Shown here piece by piece: positions 55,075 through 64,000 of a DNA stretch of 64,000 bases. Every line of letters begins with the position of its first letter. The first letter of the stretch is position 1. The translations under genes were made by a program, and so were the position numbers. A model generated the notes under the pieces. That model made no database searches. It saw only the letters and a program-made list of their open reading frames with translations, and was not told the origin of the DNA. Source of the stretch: Macrothele yani (Eukaryota; Arthropoda; Arachnida; Araneae; Macrothelidae); NCBI GenBank assembly GCA_039090855.1, contig CM077013.1, positions 137,227,240 to 137,291,239 of the forward strand, read 5' to 3'.

Positions 55075-55700
55075 GACTCGATTGACGATATCAGTAAATC
55101 TGGTATATATTCCATACCATTGGAAAGCTATGACCAGCACATAATCCCCAAGTCTACATTGGATCAACTTTACGTAATTTGGGTGTAGCAATAATAGAAC
55201 ATAAGTATAACGTTAGAAACCATTCAAGAACTACATCCCTCTCTCGACTTACAAGAAAAGGCTCATACTGTACACGCCAATATGGAATGAAGCTTCAATA
55301 TTGGGTATTCAAAAGAACAAGACCTCAACCCCTTTTGCCGAGAGTTTGTACATCTCTGAATTTGGTGATAAATGCTGTAATGAGGATTTGCCTTATTTAG
55401 TGTCATAACCATGGAAATCCCTCATTGAGGGAACATTAGAAGGCACCATAATTGATTCCGTACATATTGGTCATGTGAGTAGCGAAAGGGAGCTACGTAA
55501 GTAAAATCACTACCAGGAGGGCTCCCTCATATAAAGATCCAAATTCTAAGGCTGGGGTTTCTCCATTGGACACTTTAGCAGAATTCTTAAGATTGGGTCG
55601 TAGGCATCTCACAGCTAGACTTGCATCACTCTTTTCACTGGACGTGTTTATAGTTTCGTCAGGATAAGACAGTGAAACGTACAAGTAACTCATTGATGAA
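55075..55700 (+). pseudogene. Penelope-like element fragment (GIY-YIG region)
   Basis: On the + strand KSGIYSIPLESYDQ (about 55095-55140) is followed by decayed Y-I-G coding, then GVAIIEHKYNVRNHSRTTSL (55179-55240), the E-H-K-x-x-x-R-N segment of Penelope GIY-YIG endonucleases. The rest to about 55700 reads as the decayed C-terminus and 3' region. Frameshifts are present. Confidence 0.65.
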
Positions 55701-55704
55701 GAGG

Positions 55705-56040
55705 GGACCGTATATATTTAAACTAGTGAAGCAATCTGTTGCCCTACCATATGTCATTGTCTTTGAAAGAAAAGAGCACAGTTTTGGACTAGTCTTCAAA
55801 AGTTACGGAAATCCCCCTGGGTGAGATAAATTGCTAAAGTAATAAAGACAAATGAAGATCTAAAACACGAAAATAAATCAGAATTAATCTAAGATTCATA
55901 AGGAACTACTAATTACGATCAAAGAATGAGTAGAACAGAGCAGTCTTCAACTGAAATGCATTACACTCGAAATAGCGTTAAATATTTTGTCCAGTCTGAA
56001 ATTAATTGAAACAAGCGCTAAACAGAAATCATGGTTTTTA
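55705..56040. other. No recognisable gene
   Basis: AT-rich sequence up to the Tc1 element boundary. Nothing recognised. Confidence 0.45.
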
Positions 56041-56042
56041 TA

Positions 56043-57413
56043 CACTGCTGGCCACCCAAAATGCGACACCAAGAAGGACACGAGATAGCAAAGCCAGATT
56101 TACTGCACACATAACAACATGTACAAAGATGAAACGATTGAGCTTACAGGCCCGTGCGACTTGCTGAACACGCAGACATCAAAAGTTCGTGTGGCCCTCA
56201 TGAATGGCAATAACGGCCGCTACACGCAGCGGCATCGAACGAAAGAGGCTTTGGATGTGGGCTTGAGGTATGTCCGTCCAGGCTGCTTCCACACGTTGCC
56301 ACAGTTCATCAGGCGTAGCCACGGGTGGTACTTGCCGGGCCATTCGGTTGCCGATCAGCGACCAGACGTGTTCGATGGGCGACATATCGGGAGAACAAGC
56401 GGGCCACGGCAGCAGTGACACCTAGTGGGCCGTGAAGAATTGTTGCACGATGCGTGCCACGTGCGGGCGCGCATTGTCCTGTTGAAACGTTGCCGCTGGC
56501 AGGTCCTGCAGGTAAAGGAGGACTACAGGCTCCAAAACGTCAGAGATGTAGCGGTGGCTGTTGAGTGTACCGGCGATGCGTACCAGAGGGGTGCTGATGT
56601 CATTACCAATTGCTCCCCAAACCATAATGCCAGGCGACGGACCGGTATGGCGATGTATAATGCAGGCGTCATACAATCTCTCGCCGCGGTGCCGCCACAC
56701 GCGGATCCTACCATCGTGGTGTTGCAGGCAGAAGCGGGATTCGTCGGAGAAGGCAATGTCGTGCCATTCAGTAGTCCAGGTGCGGCGTTCAACGGTCCAC
56801 TGCCGCCGCACTCGCCGGTGGTGTAACTTCAATGGTAATCGGAGCAATGGGCGCCGTGCGACGTCCCCGCTCCTGCGGACGACGTCGAACGGTACGTGCT
56901 GACACAGGTTGTTACGCAACACACCCAATTCCTGCGCTAACGTTCGTAATGAGGCGATGCGAGCAGTCAATGCCCGCCGCACAACATGCCGGTCCTCTCG
57001 TTCGGTGGTGTTCCGCGGCTACGGCAATCGCTCACGTCGGTGCGTCCTTCCTTCCTGCACCCACCGAATCCATACTCACCTCACTGTTGCGGGATGTCGT
57101 CCCACACGGGCGCCGATGTCTCGGTACGATAAACAGTCTTCGCGATAAGCCAGTTGACAGCCGTATTCTGCGACGAGGCATCAGGAAGCTTCCCACGCAC
57201 AGGTCCGGCAGCACAACACACTTCCACTACTTACACCCCGCCTTCTGCGCATCCTTCTTACAGTGCTTCTCTGTGGTGTGCCAGGCGCAGATGATTTTCA
57301 TATGCTCTGCAATGTTAATCGTTTGCATGTCCTCTCGCGGGCGACGCATGATGCGAATTTCAGCCCAATCGGATGCTTCCTTCTTGGTATTGCATTTTGG
57401 GTGGCCAGCAGTG
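56043..57413 (-). mobile_element. Tc1-like transposon, complete with ends
   Basis: The element is 1,371 bp between TA dinucleotides (56041-56042 and 57414-57415). Inverted ends are CACTGCTGGCCACCCAAAAT on both sides, with ACCAAGAAGGA-like sequence continuing the repeat. It carries a minus-strand transposase and is GC-richer than its surroundings. Its right end lies only 7 bp from the next Penelope-like fragment. Confidence 0.93.
56179..57340 (-). pseudogene. Tc1-like transposase, DD34E, few lesions
   Basis: The frame 56982-56422 encodes the region after the DNA-binding domain: RRVRRQWTVERRTWTTEWHD, IAFSDESRFCL (first Asp), GIMVWGAIGND and FQQDNARPHVARIVQQFF (second Asp). A single in-frame TAG at 56419-56421 follows. 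The same frame then continues with LLPWPACSPDMSPIEHVW (Glu) to 56179. Counting through the stop, 34 positions separate Asp and Glu, as expected for Tc1. The N-terminal DNA-binding part (56982-57340) is in other frames, so there is also a frameshift upstream. Confidence 0.88.
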
Positions 57414-57420
57414 TATATTA

Positions 57421-58423
57421 AGATAATACAACGTAGTTTGTCACATATATTTATTTTTTCAAGCCGACCATGGTTTCGCTGGGTATTAACTTTGCTTCAT
57501 CAGGTCGAATGGCACAAATATTCAAATTCTATATGATATCATAAGTGATGTTTACAGTCATGTGCTTTGGTCAGTTGCTTCCACGCGCTTGATAGAAATG
57601 GAGTGGATGCCATGTCATTAACAACTTGCGAAGACTTCTGATATATATGGAAAGCTTCCAAAATACCAAGTTTTGTGGTCGAATCTGGCTTGTCAATTAG
57701 TTTTGCTTCTTCAAAGCCATCGATGAATTCTTTAGGTCACAATCCCGAATGTAGGTCTTATGCTTCTTCAATCGAAAACGCAAGCCTCTACGGGTTTGTC
57801 CTATATACGAAGCGACACATTCACATGGAATTTGATAAATTCCCCACGAGTTTTTGTCTTCAACATAGTCGTTTGATCCTGAAAAGCTCATTTTGTCTAT
57901 GGGTTTAAAAATCACAAAATTTAAAGTTTTGAGAATTTTTGAAGGCAATGTCACGGGAAAATAGAATAATGGCAAAATGTTCTCGCAATGGGCGCATCGC
58001 TAGAGTTAACGTGGAGATAGGCTTAGGTTTCTGGAATTTTATTAGAGCCTTCTCTATAATGGAAGGGTTGTATCCTCGCTGTACTGCAAAACGTTTAAGG
58101 AAATAAAGTTCTTTTCCAAACTGTCTTTATCTGAACGTATATGTATCGCGCGATATACGGAACTGTAAAAGGCACTGAGTTTCTGTTGCCAAGGGTGATT
58201 GGAATTGGCATGTGGAGGTGAGAAAACAGCGAAAGGCTTCCGATAGATTGTGGTTGCGAGAGATCCATTTGAGCGAGTTACCAGTACGTCAAGGAATGGT
58301 AGGCATCATATACAATTTAAATATTTACGTGCCATTCGTCCTGGTGAAGGTGGGGGAATACTCAGCGATTCCATGCTCTGCTTGAAAAAATAAATATTTG
58401 TGACAAACTACGTTGTATTATCT
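57421..58423 (-). pseudogene. Penelope-like element fragment with inverted ends
   Basis: On the minus strand 57975-57697 encodes LPLFYF-type linker sequence, PIDKMSFSGSNDYVEDKNSW and then GIYQIPCECVASYIGQTRRG, RFRLKKHKTYIRDCD, the GIY-YIG endonuclease with a Cys-containing loop. Upstream, 58330-57980 reads in broken frames as the end of the reverse transcriptase (LATTIYRKPFAVFSPPHANS). Bases 57421-57463 and 58381-58423 are 43-bp inverted repeats differing at one position. Inverted or LTR-like ends are known in Penelope elements. The main reverse transcriptase core is missing. Confidence 0.8.
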
Positions 58424-58880
58424 GAATATATCGTCACAAGACTGTGGTCTGTGAGATCAAGAAATCATGGTTATTTGATTGATCATTCTACGAGCACCCC
58501 TATAAGAAACGCAACAACCAAAATTGATAACATATCTGAATGGCAACCTCGTAAGACGTAAGTCTTGGTAAAATCCAACTTCAAAAATGTTGAGCTTCAG
58601 TTTTCGGGTAAAAATGTCTTGCTGAAATATACTAACTCGCCTACCTACTTAGTTAGTATTGTTTTGTTTGTTTGACGGTTTTAGTGATGCAGGGGCTTCG
58701 GTGAGTCAAACAGCCCCAATGTAAAATCGTGTAAACAAAATAATTTGCCATAACTTTCCTACGTCGTCTTTTATATAAGAGTAATAGATTGTAGTATGTT
58801 TGCAAGAAATTTAGGTAGATTTTCAATAATTTTCTCACGTTTTCATTACATACTGACATTTCAACCATTTTGCTATTGCT
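58424..58880. other. No recognisable gene
   Basis: AT-rich. A 71-codon ORF at 58868-58653 has no domain. Confidence 0.45.
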
Positions 58881-59726
58881 TCTACATTACTGTTGTGTGT
58901 GAAAATTGCAACACCATGAAGGACACGATGGTAGAATCTTGAAACTCACAGGATATGTACAAAAGACTGGGACATGCAAATGAGTAAAATGACAATAAAA
59001 ATGCTCTGCGGTTCCGGAGCAGCACGAAACCGCAGAGTACTGCCCGGCCGTGGGTATAAAGAGTTCGCTCAAGCGAGACGTTGTAATCAGTGAAGAGCCG
59101 ACATTGAATCGAAAGAGTGTTTGTGTCTCAATACGCGCCATCGCCGAAGAAGGTCACATTATGAACACGTGACGGACTTTGAGCGAGGAAGGATTGTTGG
59201 GATGAGAAAAGCTGGGTTTTTCTACCGTGAAATTGTCTCTCGAACGGGACGAAACATCAGTAGAGTGCTGGGAACGTGACGTTAGTGGACAGATGAGGCT
59301 TGGATGCACAGAAATTGGGCAAATAAACCGCAAAATCGCAGGACTGCAACGGGATGACAGACATCCCTACCTTATGGCAGTGACCGATAGCATAGCGACA
59401 TTCGCGGTGTTAGCACAGTAGTAGAACACTGTAACAGGTCAGGCTTTGTCCTCCGCATACTTCGACGTCGCTTGCTTAACAAACGACTGATTGCTAGCAG
59501 CCCTTTGTTGCTCATTCATTTGGTCTTCAACCACAGACCCCTCAGGCTGCAATGGAGTTTCAAATACATACACTGTCGCGCTGATTGGCATCAGATCACG
59601 TTTTCCGACGAGTCACGATTCGGCTTGATGCACCATTATTGTCACATAGGTTTACGAAGGAATCGTGGTGAACGGCACCTTACAGCGCAAATTTTGCAGT
59701 GCCATACCGGCCAACGCCAAGCGTCA

Positions 59727-60040
59727 TGATTGGGGCGCCATCGAGTTCAATTCGAAGCGTAACGGTTTGAGGCGCCATCGGGTTCAATTCGAATCGTCAT
59801 GGTTTGGGGCGCCATTTGGCTCAATTCGAAGCGTCATGGTTTGGAGCGCCATTAGGTTCAACTCGAAGGTCATGGTTTGGGGCGCCATTAGGTTCAATTC
59901 GAAGGTCATGGTTTGGGGCGCCATTAGGTTCAATTCGAAACGTCATGGTTTGGGGACGCCATTAAGTTCAATTCAAAGCGTTATACTTTAGGGCGCTATT
60001 AGGTTCAATTCGAAGCGTCATGGTTTGGGGCGCCACTGGG
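59727..60040 (+). repeat. Minisatellite of 33-36 bp derived from the transposase V-M-V-W-G-A-I motif
   Basis: About eight to nine units of the form GTTCAATTCGAAGCGTCATG followed by GTTTGGGGCGCCATTAG. Each unit encodes R/K-V-M-V-W-G-A-I-G/R-F-N-S-K or a variant, a conserved segment of Tc1 transposase. Confidence 0.92.
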
Positions 60041-60080
60041 TTCAGTTCGCCATCTTGCCTGATACGAATTGAAGGAACCC

Positions 60081-60407
60081 ATCGAGCTTATATTAGATGG
60101 AGACACCACTGACTACCGCCATAGGTCGCGGCTAATCGTTGGCGTGACGTCACATACAGGCAAAAAAAGACTTAAATTATACAGTTTATAAACTAGTAAG
60201 CTTGTGTACGATTGATAAAGATTATTGAATTACTCATTTTATCTGTCTATCAGCCTAGAAGCTTTTGTTCCATTGGTTTCAAAGCCGCTCCTTTCCTGAG
60301 GCTGCGTCGTGCCTGGATATGACGTCACTTGCAGCACGGACTGTGACTTATGACGGCCAGTGCCGCGTGGGTAGGAGTGGTGTGTCTCCACCTAATATAA
60401 ACTCGAT
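60081..60407. mobile_element. MITE, 327 bp, with 10-bp target duplication
   Basis: The inverted ends ATCGAGCTTATATTAGATGG and, on the reverse strand, ATCGAGTTTATATTAGGTGG match at 24 of 26 positions over AT..GAGACAC. The direct repeat GAAGGAACCC flanks it at 60071-60080 and 60408-60417. A duplication of 9-10 bp points to a Mutator-like source. It interrupts the Tc1 fossil and is therefore younger. Confidence 0.88.
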
Positions 60408-60744
60408 GAAGGAACCCCTCAACAGCCAGAGATACATCAGGGATGCTTTGTAGGTAGAGGTGATACAATTTTTTCAGAGTTTATCTGACGCTATGGGACA
60501 ATACTCTGCCACACGTGGCCCCGGAATGTCCAGGACCTCTTCTATACACCGCAGATGCAGTTTCTTCCCTGGCATTCACGTTCACCGGATATGCCGCCTA
60601 TCGAACATGTCTGGGACATGGTAGCTAAGCGACTGACCAATTAAGCGGCTCCACCAGTCTCCATAGACGAACTGTGGTCTTGCACATGAGCAACCTGGCA
60701 GGCTAATTCCCAGAACGATATCAAAAACTTCTTCCAGATCAGAT

Positions 60745-61060
60745 CAGATTATATGTAGAGAATTTTAGGAAGGGAATGTCTGACCCCAGGTCTTAAACAA
60801 CCCTTAGAAATAGGAAGCTAGGATATTTGGGCTAGGGTGCCCGATAGGAAAGTGACACGGAAGCGAAGTAGAAAGGGGGAGGAAAACGCCCTAATTTATT
60901 ACCGGAGGGCCAATACCCGAAGTCCGACGGCTAAACGTGCCCATCCAACGCACGGCGGATATTTAGTGGATCGAGCGTTCGTACCTGCCTGGGATCGAAC
61001 CAGAGGTCCTTTCCGTGGCAGTCTCGAACGTTGCCAACTAGGCCACCAGCGGCCCCAAAA
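60745..61060 (-). mobile_element. SINE family 4 copy
   Basis: It matches the copy at 50285-50592 across the whole unit: the tRNA-like head near 61058-60985 (GGTTCGATCCCAGGCAGGTA), CCGCCGTGCGTTGGATGGGC, CCTAGCTTCCTATTTCTAAG and CCTGGGGTCAGACATTCCCT. Confidence 0.82.
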
Positions 61061-61064
61061 CCTC

Positions 61065-62093
61065 TTCCATTCAATGTCACGCCTTGTTATGTAGTTGCTC
61101 GAGAGGGCTTCACACGATACTGAATTTTGAAGCGAAAAAAATCTTGTATAGCTCTACAAATTTAATTAGTTATCTCGTGTAACACGGGAAATATGTGATA
61201 TAAATTTAATTTAAATAGCGCGATTCTTTTTCGGTGTGGCAGTTTACACAAGCAGTAGTGTATTATAATGCTTCGCTATTTCGGTGAGTAAACTGTGCTT
61301 GCTAGTCTTTTCCTTGTTTTGGGGCTTTACAATTCCCAATAAAACCTTAATTTAGAAAAGTCTGTTCATGATTTGGCGAAAAACTCAGAGCGGTAGAACA
61401 AAACCTACCCATAACTCATCTGGGACTCTAATCCTGATCCAGATAGTACCACTAGTTAGTAGCTTAGTGCTCTTCCTACAAGGCCACAGGGAAGACCTCG
61501 TTATTTTTATATCATTTATTAGTTCATTTATACACATGCATACAGAAATATTTTTTCGATATTATCTGTTTCACTGCTTTTATTATGCATAAATAACGTT
61601 TGTCATGCCGTTCTGGAATAATCAAGACTTCCGTGTTTTGACGTATGATGTAAAGATGCGCAAAAGCGATACAGAAGTAGACGTTTTCGTGATATACAAA
61701 AGAAAAAAATTGGGGAGAATTACTGTTCTATATAATGATCATTCTATCAATTTAATACGGCTATTTGGCACTTGTATGAGTTGTGTTAATGACACGCATT
61801 AGTACCGAAGAATAAGGATAGTCTTTAAGACACTCATTAGTACGGAGGATTAGGAATCATCCTAAAGATACTTATTAGTTCTGAAGATTAGGAATCATAT
61901 CAAAGACACTAACAAAAAGTAGGAATCGTCTTAAACTAATGAGCCATAAACTCCAAATTTTGAGTTTTTCCAAAAAATCGCACTCAATCTCCCATTAGAC
62001 TGGAATTCGCTTATTAGAATTGTGTTTTGCTTCATGAGTTTTTTTGCATAATACACTACCAAAAAATAAAAGAACAAAAAAAGGTATACTTAC
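61065..62093. other. ELOVL intron, nothing recognised except short repeats
   Basis: GACACTCATTAGTACGGAGGATTAGGAATC-like sequence recurs three or four times at 61790-61935 (period about 45-50 bp). The ORFs at 61368-61592 and 61605-61802 have no recognised domain. The stretch ends at the ELOVL donor. Confidence 0.5.
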
Positions 62094-62150
62094 TGTATCA
62101 GCAAATTCAACGAATTTTATGACATAATACAGCCAACCTACTTCGGCCAT
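62094..62150 (-). CDS. ELOVL: ELOVL internal exon (KFVEFADT segment)
   Basis: This is a 57-bp exon of exactly 19 codons. On the minus strand it is preceded by a pyrimidine-rich acceptor ending TTTTCAG and followed by the donor GTAAGT. The peptide contains WLYYVIKFVEFADT, which matches the conserved ELOVL stretch W-x-Y-x-x-K-x-x-E-x-x-D-T. A short exon ending after D-T at phase 0 is the arrangement I recall for animal ELOVL genes, and the next exon found begins at phase 0 with IFFVLRKK. The upstream exon was not seen between here and the end of the window. Confidence 0.88.
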
Positions 62151-62680
62151 CTGAAAATATAAAATTTGCATAAAAACAAGAGCAAAGAACGGGAACAAAT
62201 TAACATATTGCTTTAAAGACAGAAAATTACTACTGCATTTATAATTCACAAAAAAAAAAAAAAAAAAACTTTCACGTTAGAAGTTCCACGTATTCCATTA
62301 TACTTGGAATTGTTTTTATTGTCTTCAGTGACCTCTTAACTTTTAGGAAGCACTGAAGATCTGTAATCTTTTTTTAATGAAACATACGTTTCAAGTGAAA
62401 GTACGCAGAGCAATTACTGCTTTGAAAGAGCTTGGGCAGTTTTTTTAGTTTGAATTCCAGCGCCCATTGGTTTTCGGGAGATAGTTCTCCGCTAGGATTT
62501 ACTGCTTTTATTCACTAGCTAGTACTGTTTGCATAAATAATTCCTTCTTGGAAATTCATGCATTTTTAAAGCAAAACGGTCATTCACAAATAATCATTCA
62601 AACGAATGATATAATTTCCAGATTGTCACAACGCTCACCAAGTAAATCATTCTCTGCAGGGACCTCGTGTTTACGACTAA
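62151..62680. other. ELOVL intron upstream of the 57-bp exon, nothing recognised
   Basis: The branch and pyrimidine region of the acceptor lies just after 62151. The next upstream exon was not recognised. An A-run of about 19 bp lies at 62250-62268. Confidence 0.5.
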
Positions 62681-62682
62681 AG

Positions 62683-63110
62683 AGTTTTCAAGGCAGCAGC
62701 TCTGTTTAGCAAATTACCCAAAAAAAGAGAGGCAGTTTGCAAAAAAGAGCTGTAGCCTTGAAAATCATTCAACGTGAACAGTGATTTTCAAGGCCGAAGC
62801 TATTTTTCGCAAATTACCCAAAAAGAGAGAGGTAGTTTGCAAAAAAGAGCTGTAGCCTTGAAAATCATTCAACGTGAACAGTGAATTTTCAAGGCCGCAG
62901 CTATTTTTGGCAAATTACCCAAAAAGAGAGAGGCAGTTTGCAAAAAAGATCTGTAGCCTTGAAAATCATTCAACGTGAACAGTGAAATCATTTTTAAAGC
63001 CGCAGCTCTTTTTTGGCAAATTACCCAAAACGAGGAGGGTCAGTTTTCAAAAAATGAGATTTATAGCCTTGAAAATTATTTAACGTGAAAGGTGAAGCGC
63101 GAACTCTTCC
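62683..63110. repeat. Tandem repeat of about 118 bp, three to four units with internal hairpins
   Basis: Units share GCAAATTACCCAAAAAGAGAGAGG, CAGTTTGCAAAAAAGAGCTG and TAGCCTTGAAAATCATTCAA. Within each unit GCCTTGAAAATC and GATTTTCAAGGC are inverted around a short loop containing CAACGTGAACAGT. Confidence 0.88.
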
Positions 63111-63900
63111 CCGTTCGTGGTAAATGATTTGCAACGAGCCGGGTAGTGGCGAACGATTCGGGCACATCATTCAAATGAATGGCATTCACGTATCATTCCC
63201 TTTCTTAATTTTTATTATTTCTTGATTGTCTATTCCCTCACATAATGGTTGAGACTTATTAATTCTCAACATTACTTTTTTTATTGGGAATTCTTTTCCG
63301 AATTAATGAAGGCTGAAGAAAGTTAAATATTTTGCTACTTTAGTGTACGTCATAGCAGCAATGGCGGATTTAATGATTAATTATCCCCAGCAGTGAGAGC
63401 GAACCATTCATCATAAACATAGAAGAGCTATTCCTTGTAAAATAATAATTCACAAATGGATCATTACTATTGAGACAATTGCAGTTAATAATATTATAAA
63501 TGTATCAAAATTTTGAAGCGAAGTTATTGGAAGTACCTTAATTTTCCAATTTTTAGAAGTCCAAGACTTGGACACGAAAACGATAAGACGACGTGCTCTT
63601 ATCGATAATTTAGGATAATCTACTTAACCAACTTTGACTTAGATTTAACTAATTTTAATTGGTTTTGACTAAAACTATAACAAATACTTGAAGGATTTGG
63701 ACGTGCACTATTCAGTGGCATACACAAATAATCAACGGAACCTAAAGCTTACACTACAGGACCAAAGCGACTACAAATTTTGAACGCTAAATAACCTAAA
63801 TGCATGAAGCATATTAATTCATTTTTAAAAATCATACACCCAAAGACAACCGTTTTTTGAGAATCAGAGGTTCACTCTCAATGGCGGCGACAGCCGTCAG
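63111..63900. other. No recognisable gene
   Basis: AT-rich. CATCATTCAAATGAATGGCATTC near 63165 echoes AATCATTCAAACGAATGATA near 62591, possibly ends of one element enclosing the tandem repeat. Confidence 0.45.
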
Positions 63901-63904
63901 AACT

Positions 63905-64000
63905 GGGGGGACTATTAGGGAGCCTTAGTGTCGTACAGGGGGCAGGATGCACAAATTTTGAAGTGTTTGGCAGAAATGTTGGCAAAAAATTATTCTCATG
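63905..64000 (-). repeat. Dispersed (GA)n-bearing repeat, copy 3, partial
   Basis: CACAAATTTTGAAGTGTTTGGCAGAAATGTTGGCAAAAAA is the reverse complement of the 3' part of copy 1 (9040-9080) and of copy 2 (16340-16380). It continues beyond the window. Confidence 0.65.

Larger units (their letters stand above)
58895..60720 (+). pseudogene. Tc1-like transposase fossil with minisatellite and MITE inside
   Basis: The 5' end has TTGCAACACCATGAAGGACA, a Tc1-like terminus. Coding motifs on the + strand: TDFERGRIVGMRKAGF near 59171-59220, a run of broken DNA-binding sequence, QITFSDESRFGLMHH near 59595-59640 (first Asp), then V-M-V-W-G-A-I sequence amplified as a minisatellite (59727-60040). After a 327-bp MITE (60081-60407), LNSQRYIRDAL at 60416-60450 resumes. 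Broken frames then give a decayed D-x-A-x-P-H-V-A-P segment and P-D-M-P-P-I-E-H-V-W-D-M-V-A-K-R near 60590-60640 (Glu). Confidence 0.8.
11065..62150 (-). other. ELOVL: ELOVL fatty acid elongase gene, partial, three internal exons visible
   Basis: This locus is inferred from three minus-strand exons in the order expected for an ELOVL gene (62150-62094, 37533-37428, 11201-11065). Each has consensus splice signals and the phases join: phase 0 into phase 0, then phase 1 into phase 1. ELOVL proteins are multi-pass ER membrane enzymes that catalyse the condensation of malonyl-CoA with a long-chain acyl-CoA, the first step of fatty acid elongation. The 99 codons seen cover the core of the family, from the K-x-x-E-x-x-D-T segment through the histidine box to the MYxYY segment. 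The N-terminal exons and the terminal exon were not found. The introns of 24,560 and 26,226 bp are filled with transposons on both strands. Confidence 0.88.

Noticed and set aside
56425..57536. Plus-strand frames of 113-234 codons opposite the Tc1 element
   Set aside because: They lie antisense to a GC-rich transposase and carry no motif of their own.
62151..64000. Further upstream ELOVL exons
   Set aside because: No minus-strand segment with membrane-type coding and splice signals could be recognised here.

Overview
The window looks like intergenic and intronic DNA from a large, AT-rich animal genome, most likely an arthropod and perhaps an arachnid. The grounds are a spliced animal-type host gene with introns of about 25 kb, a heavy load of Tc1/mariner/IS630-type elements, RTE-like and Penelope-like retroelements, and several tRNA-derived SINE families. 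No species can be named from the sequence alone.

The only host gene I can support is on the minus strand: an ELOVL-family very-long-chain fatty acid elongase. Three internal exons are visible in the correct order, with compatible splice phases: 62150-62094, 37533-37428 (carrying the HVIHH histidine box) and 11201-11065 (carrying the MYSYY motif). The introns between them are about 24.6 kb and 26.2 kb. The first and last coding exons were not found and probably lie outside the window.

Nearly everything else is transposon-derived. Region 1-11 kb: Tc1 fossils, a mariner split by a foldback-like element (9-bp target duplication) and by a palindromic array, a minisatellite, a nearly complete Tc1-like element, and a second foldback-like element. 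Region 11.2-37.4 kb (intron): a Tc1 fossil split by a Penelope-like fragment, an RTE-like copy, clusters of three SINE families, two mariners, hAT-like inverted-repeat elements, and a degenerate AT-rich tandem repeat interrupted by an IS630-like element. Region 37.5-62.1 kb (intron): a SINE inverted pair, Tc1 elements, a nearly intact RTE-like element inside another LINE, mariner nested in mariner, a satellite of eight about 273-bp units, a Tc1 fossil whose catalytic segment is amplified six-fold, two Penelope-like fragments, and another Tc1 fossil with an internal minisatellite and a MITE. Region 62.2-64 kb: a small tandem repeat with internal hairpins and the edge of a dispersed repeat.

The recurring theme is tandem duplication inside transposase fossils: at least five separate Tc1 or mariner copies carry internal direct repeats derived from, or lying next to, transposase coding sequence. 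I saw no RNA genes that I would call functional, no CRISPR array and no LTR retroelement.
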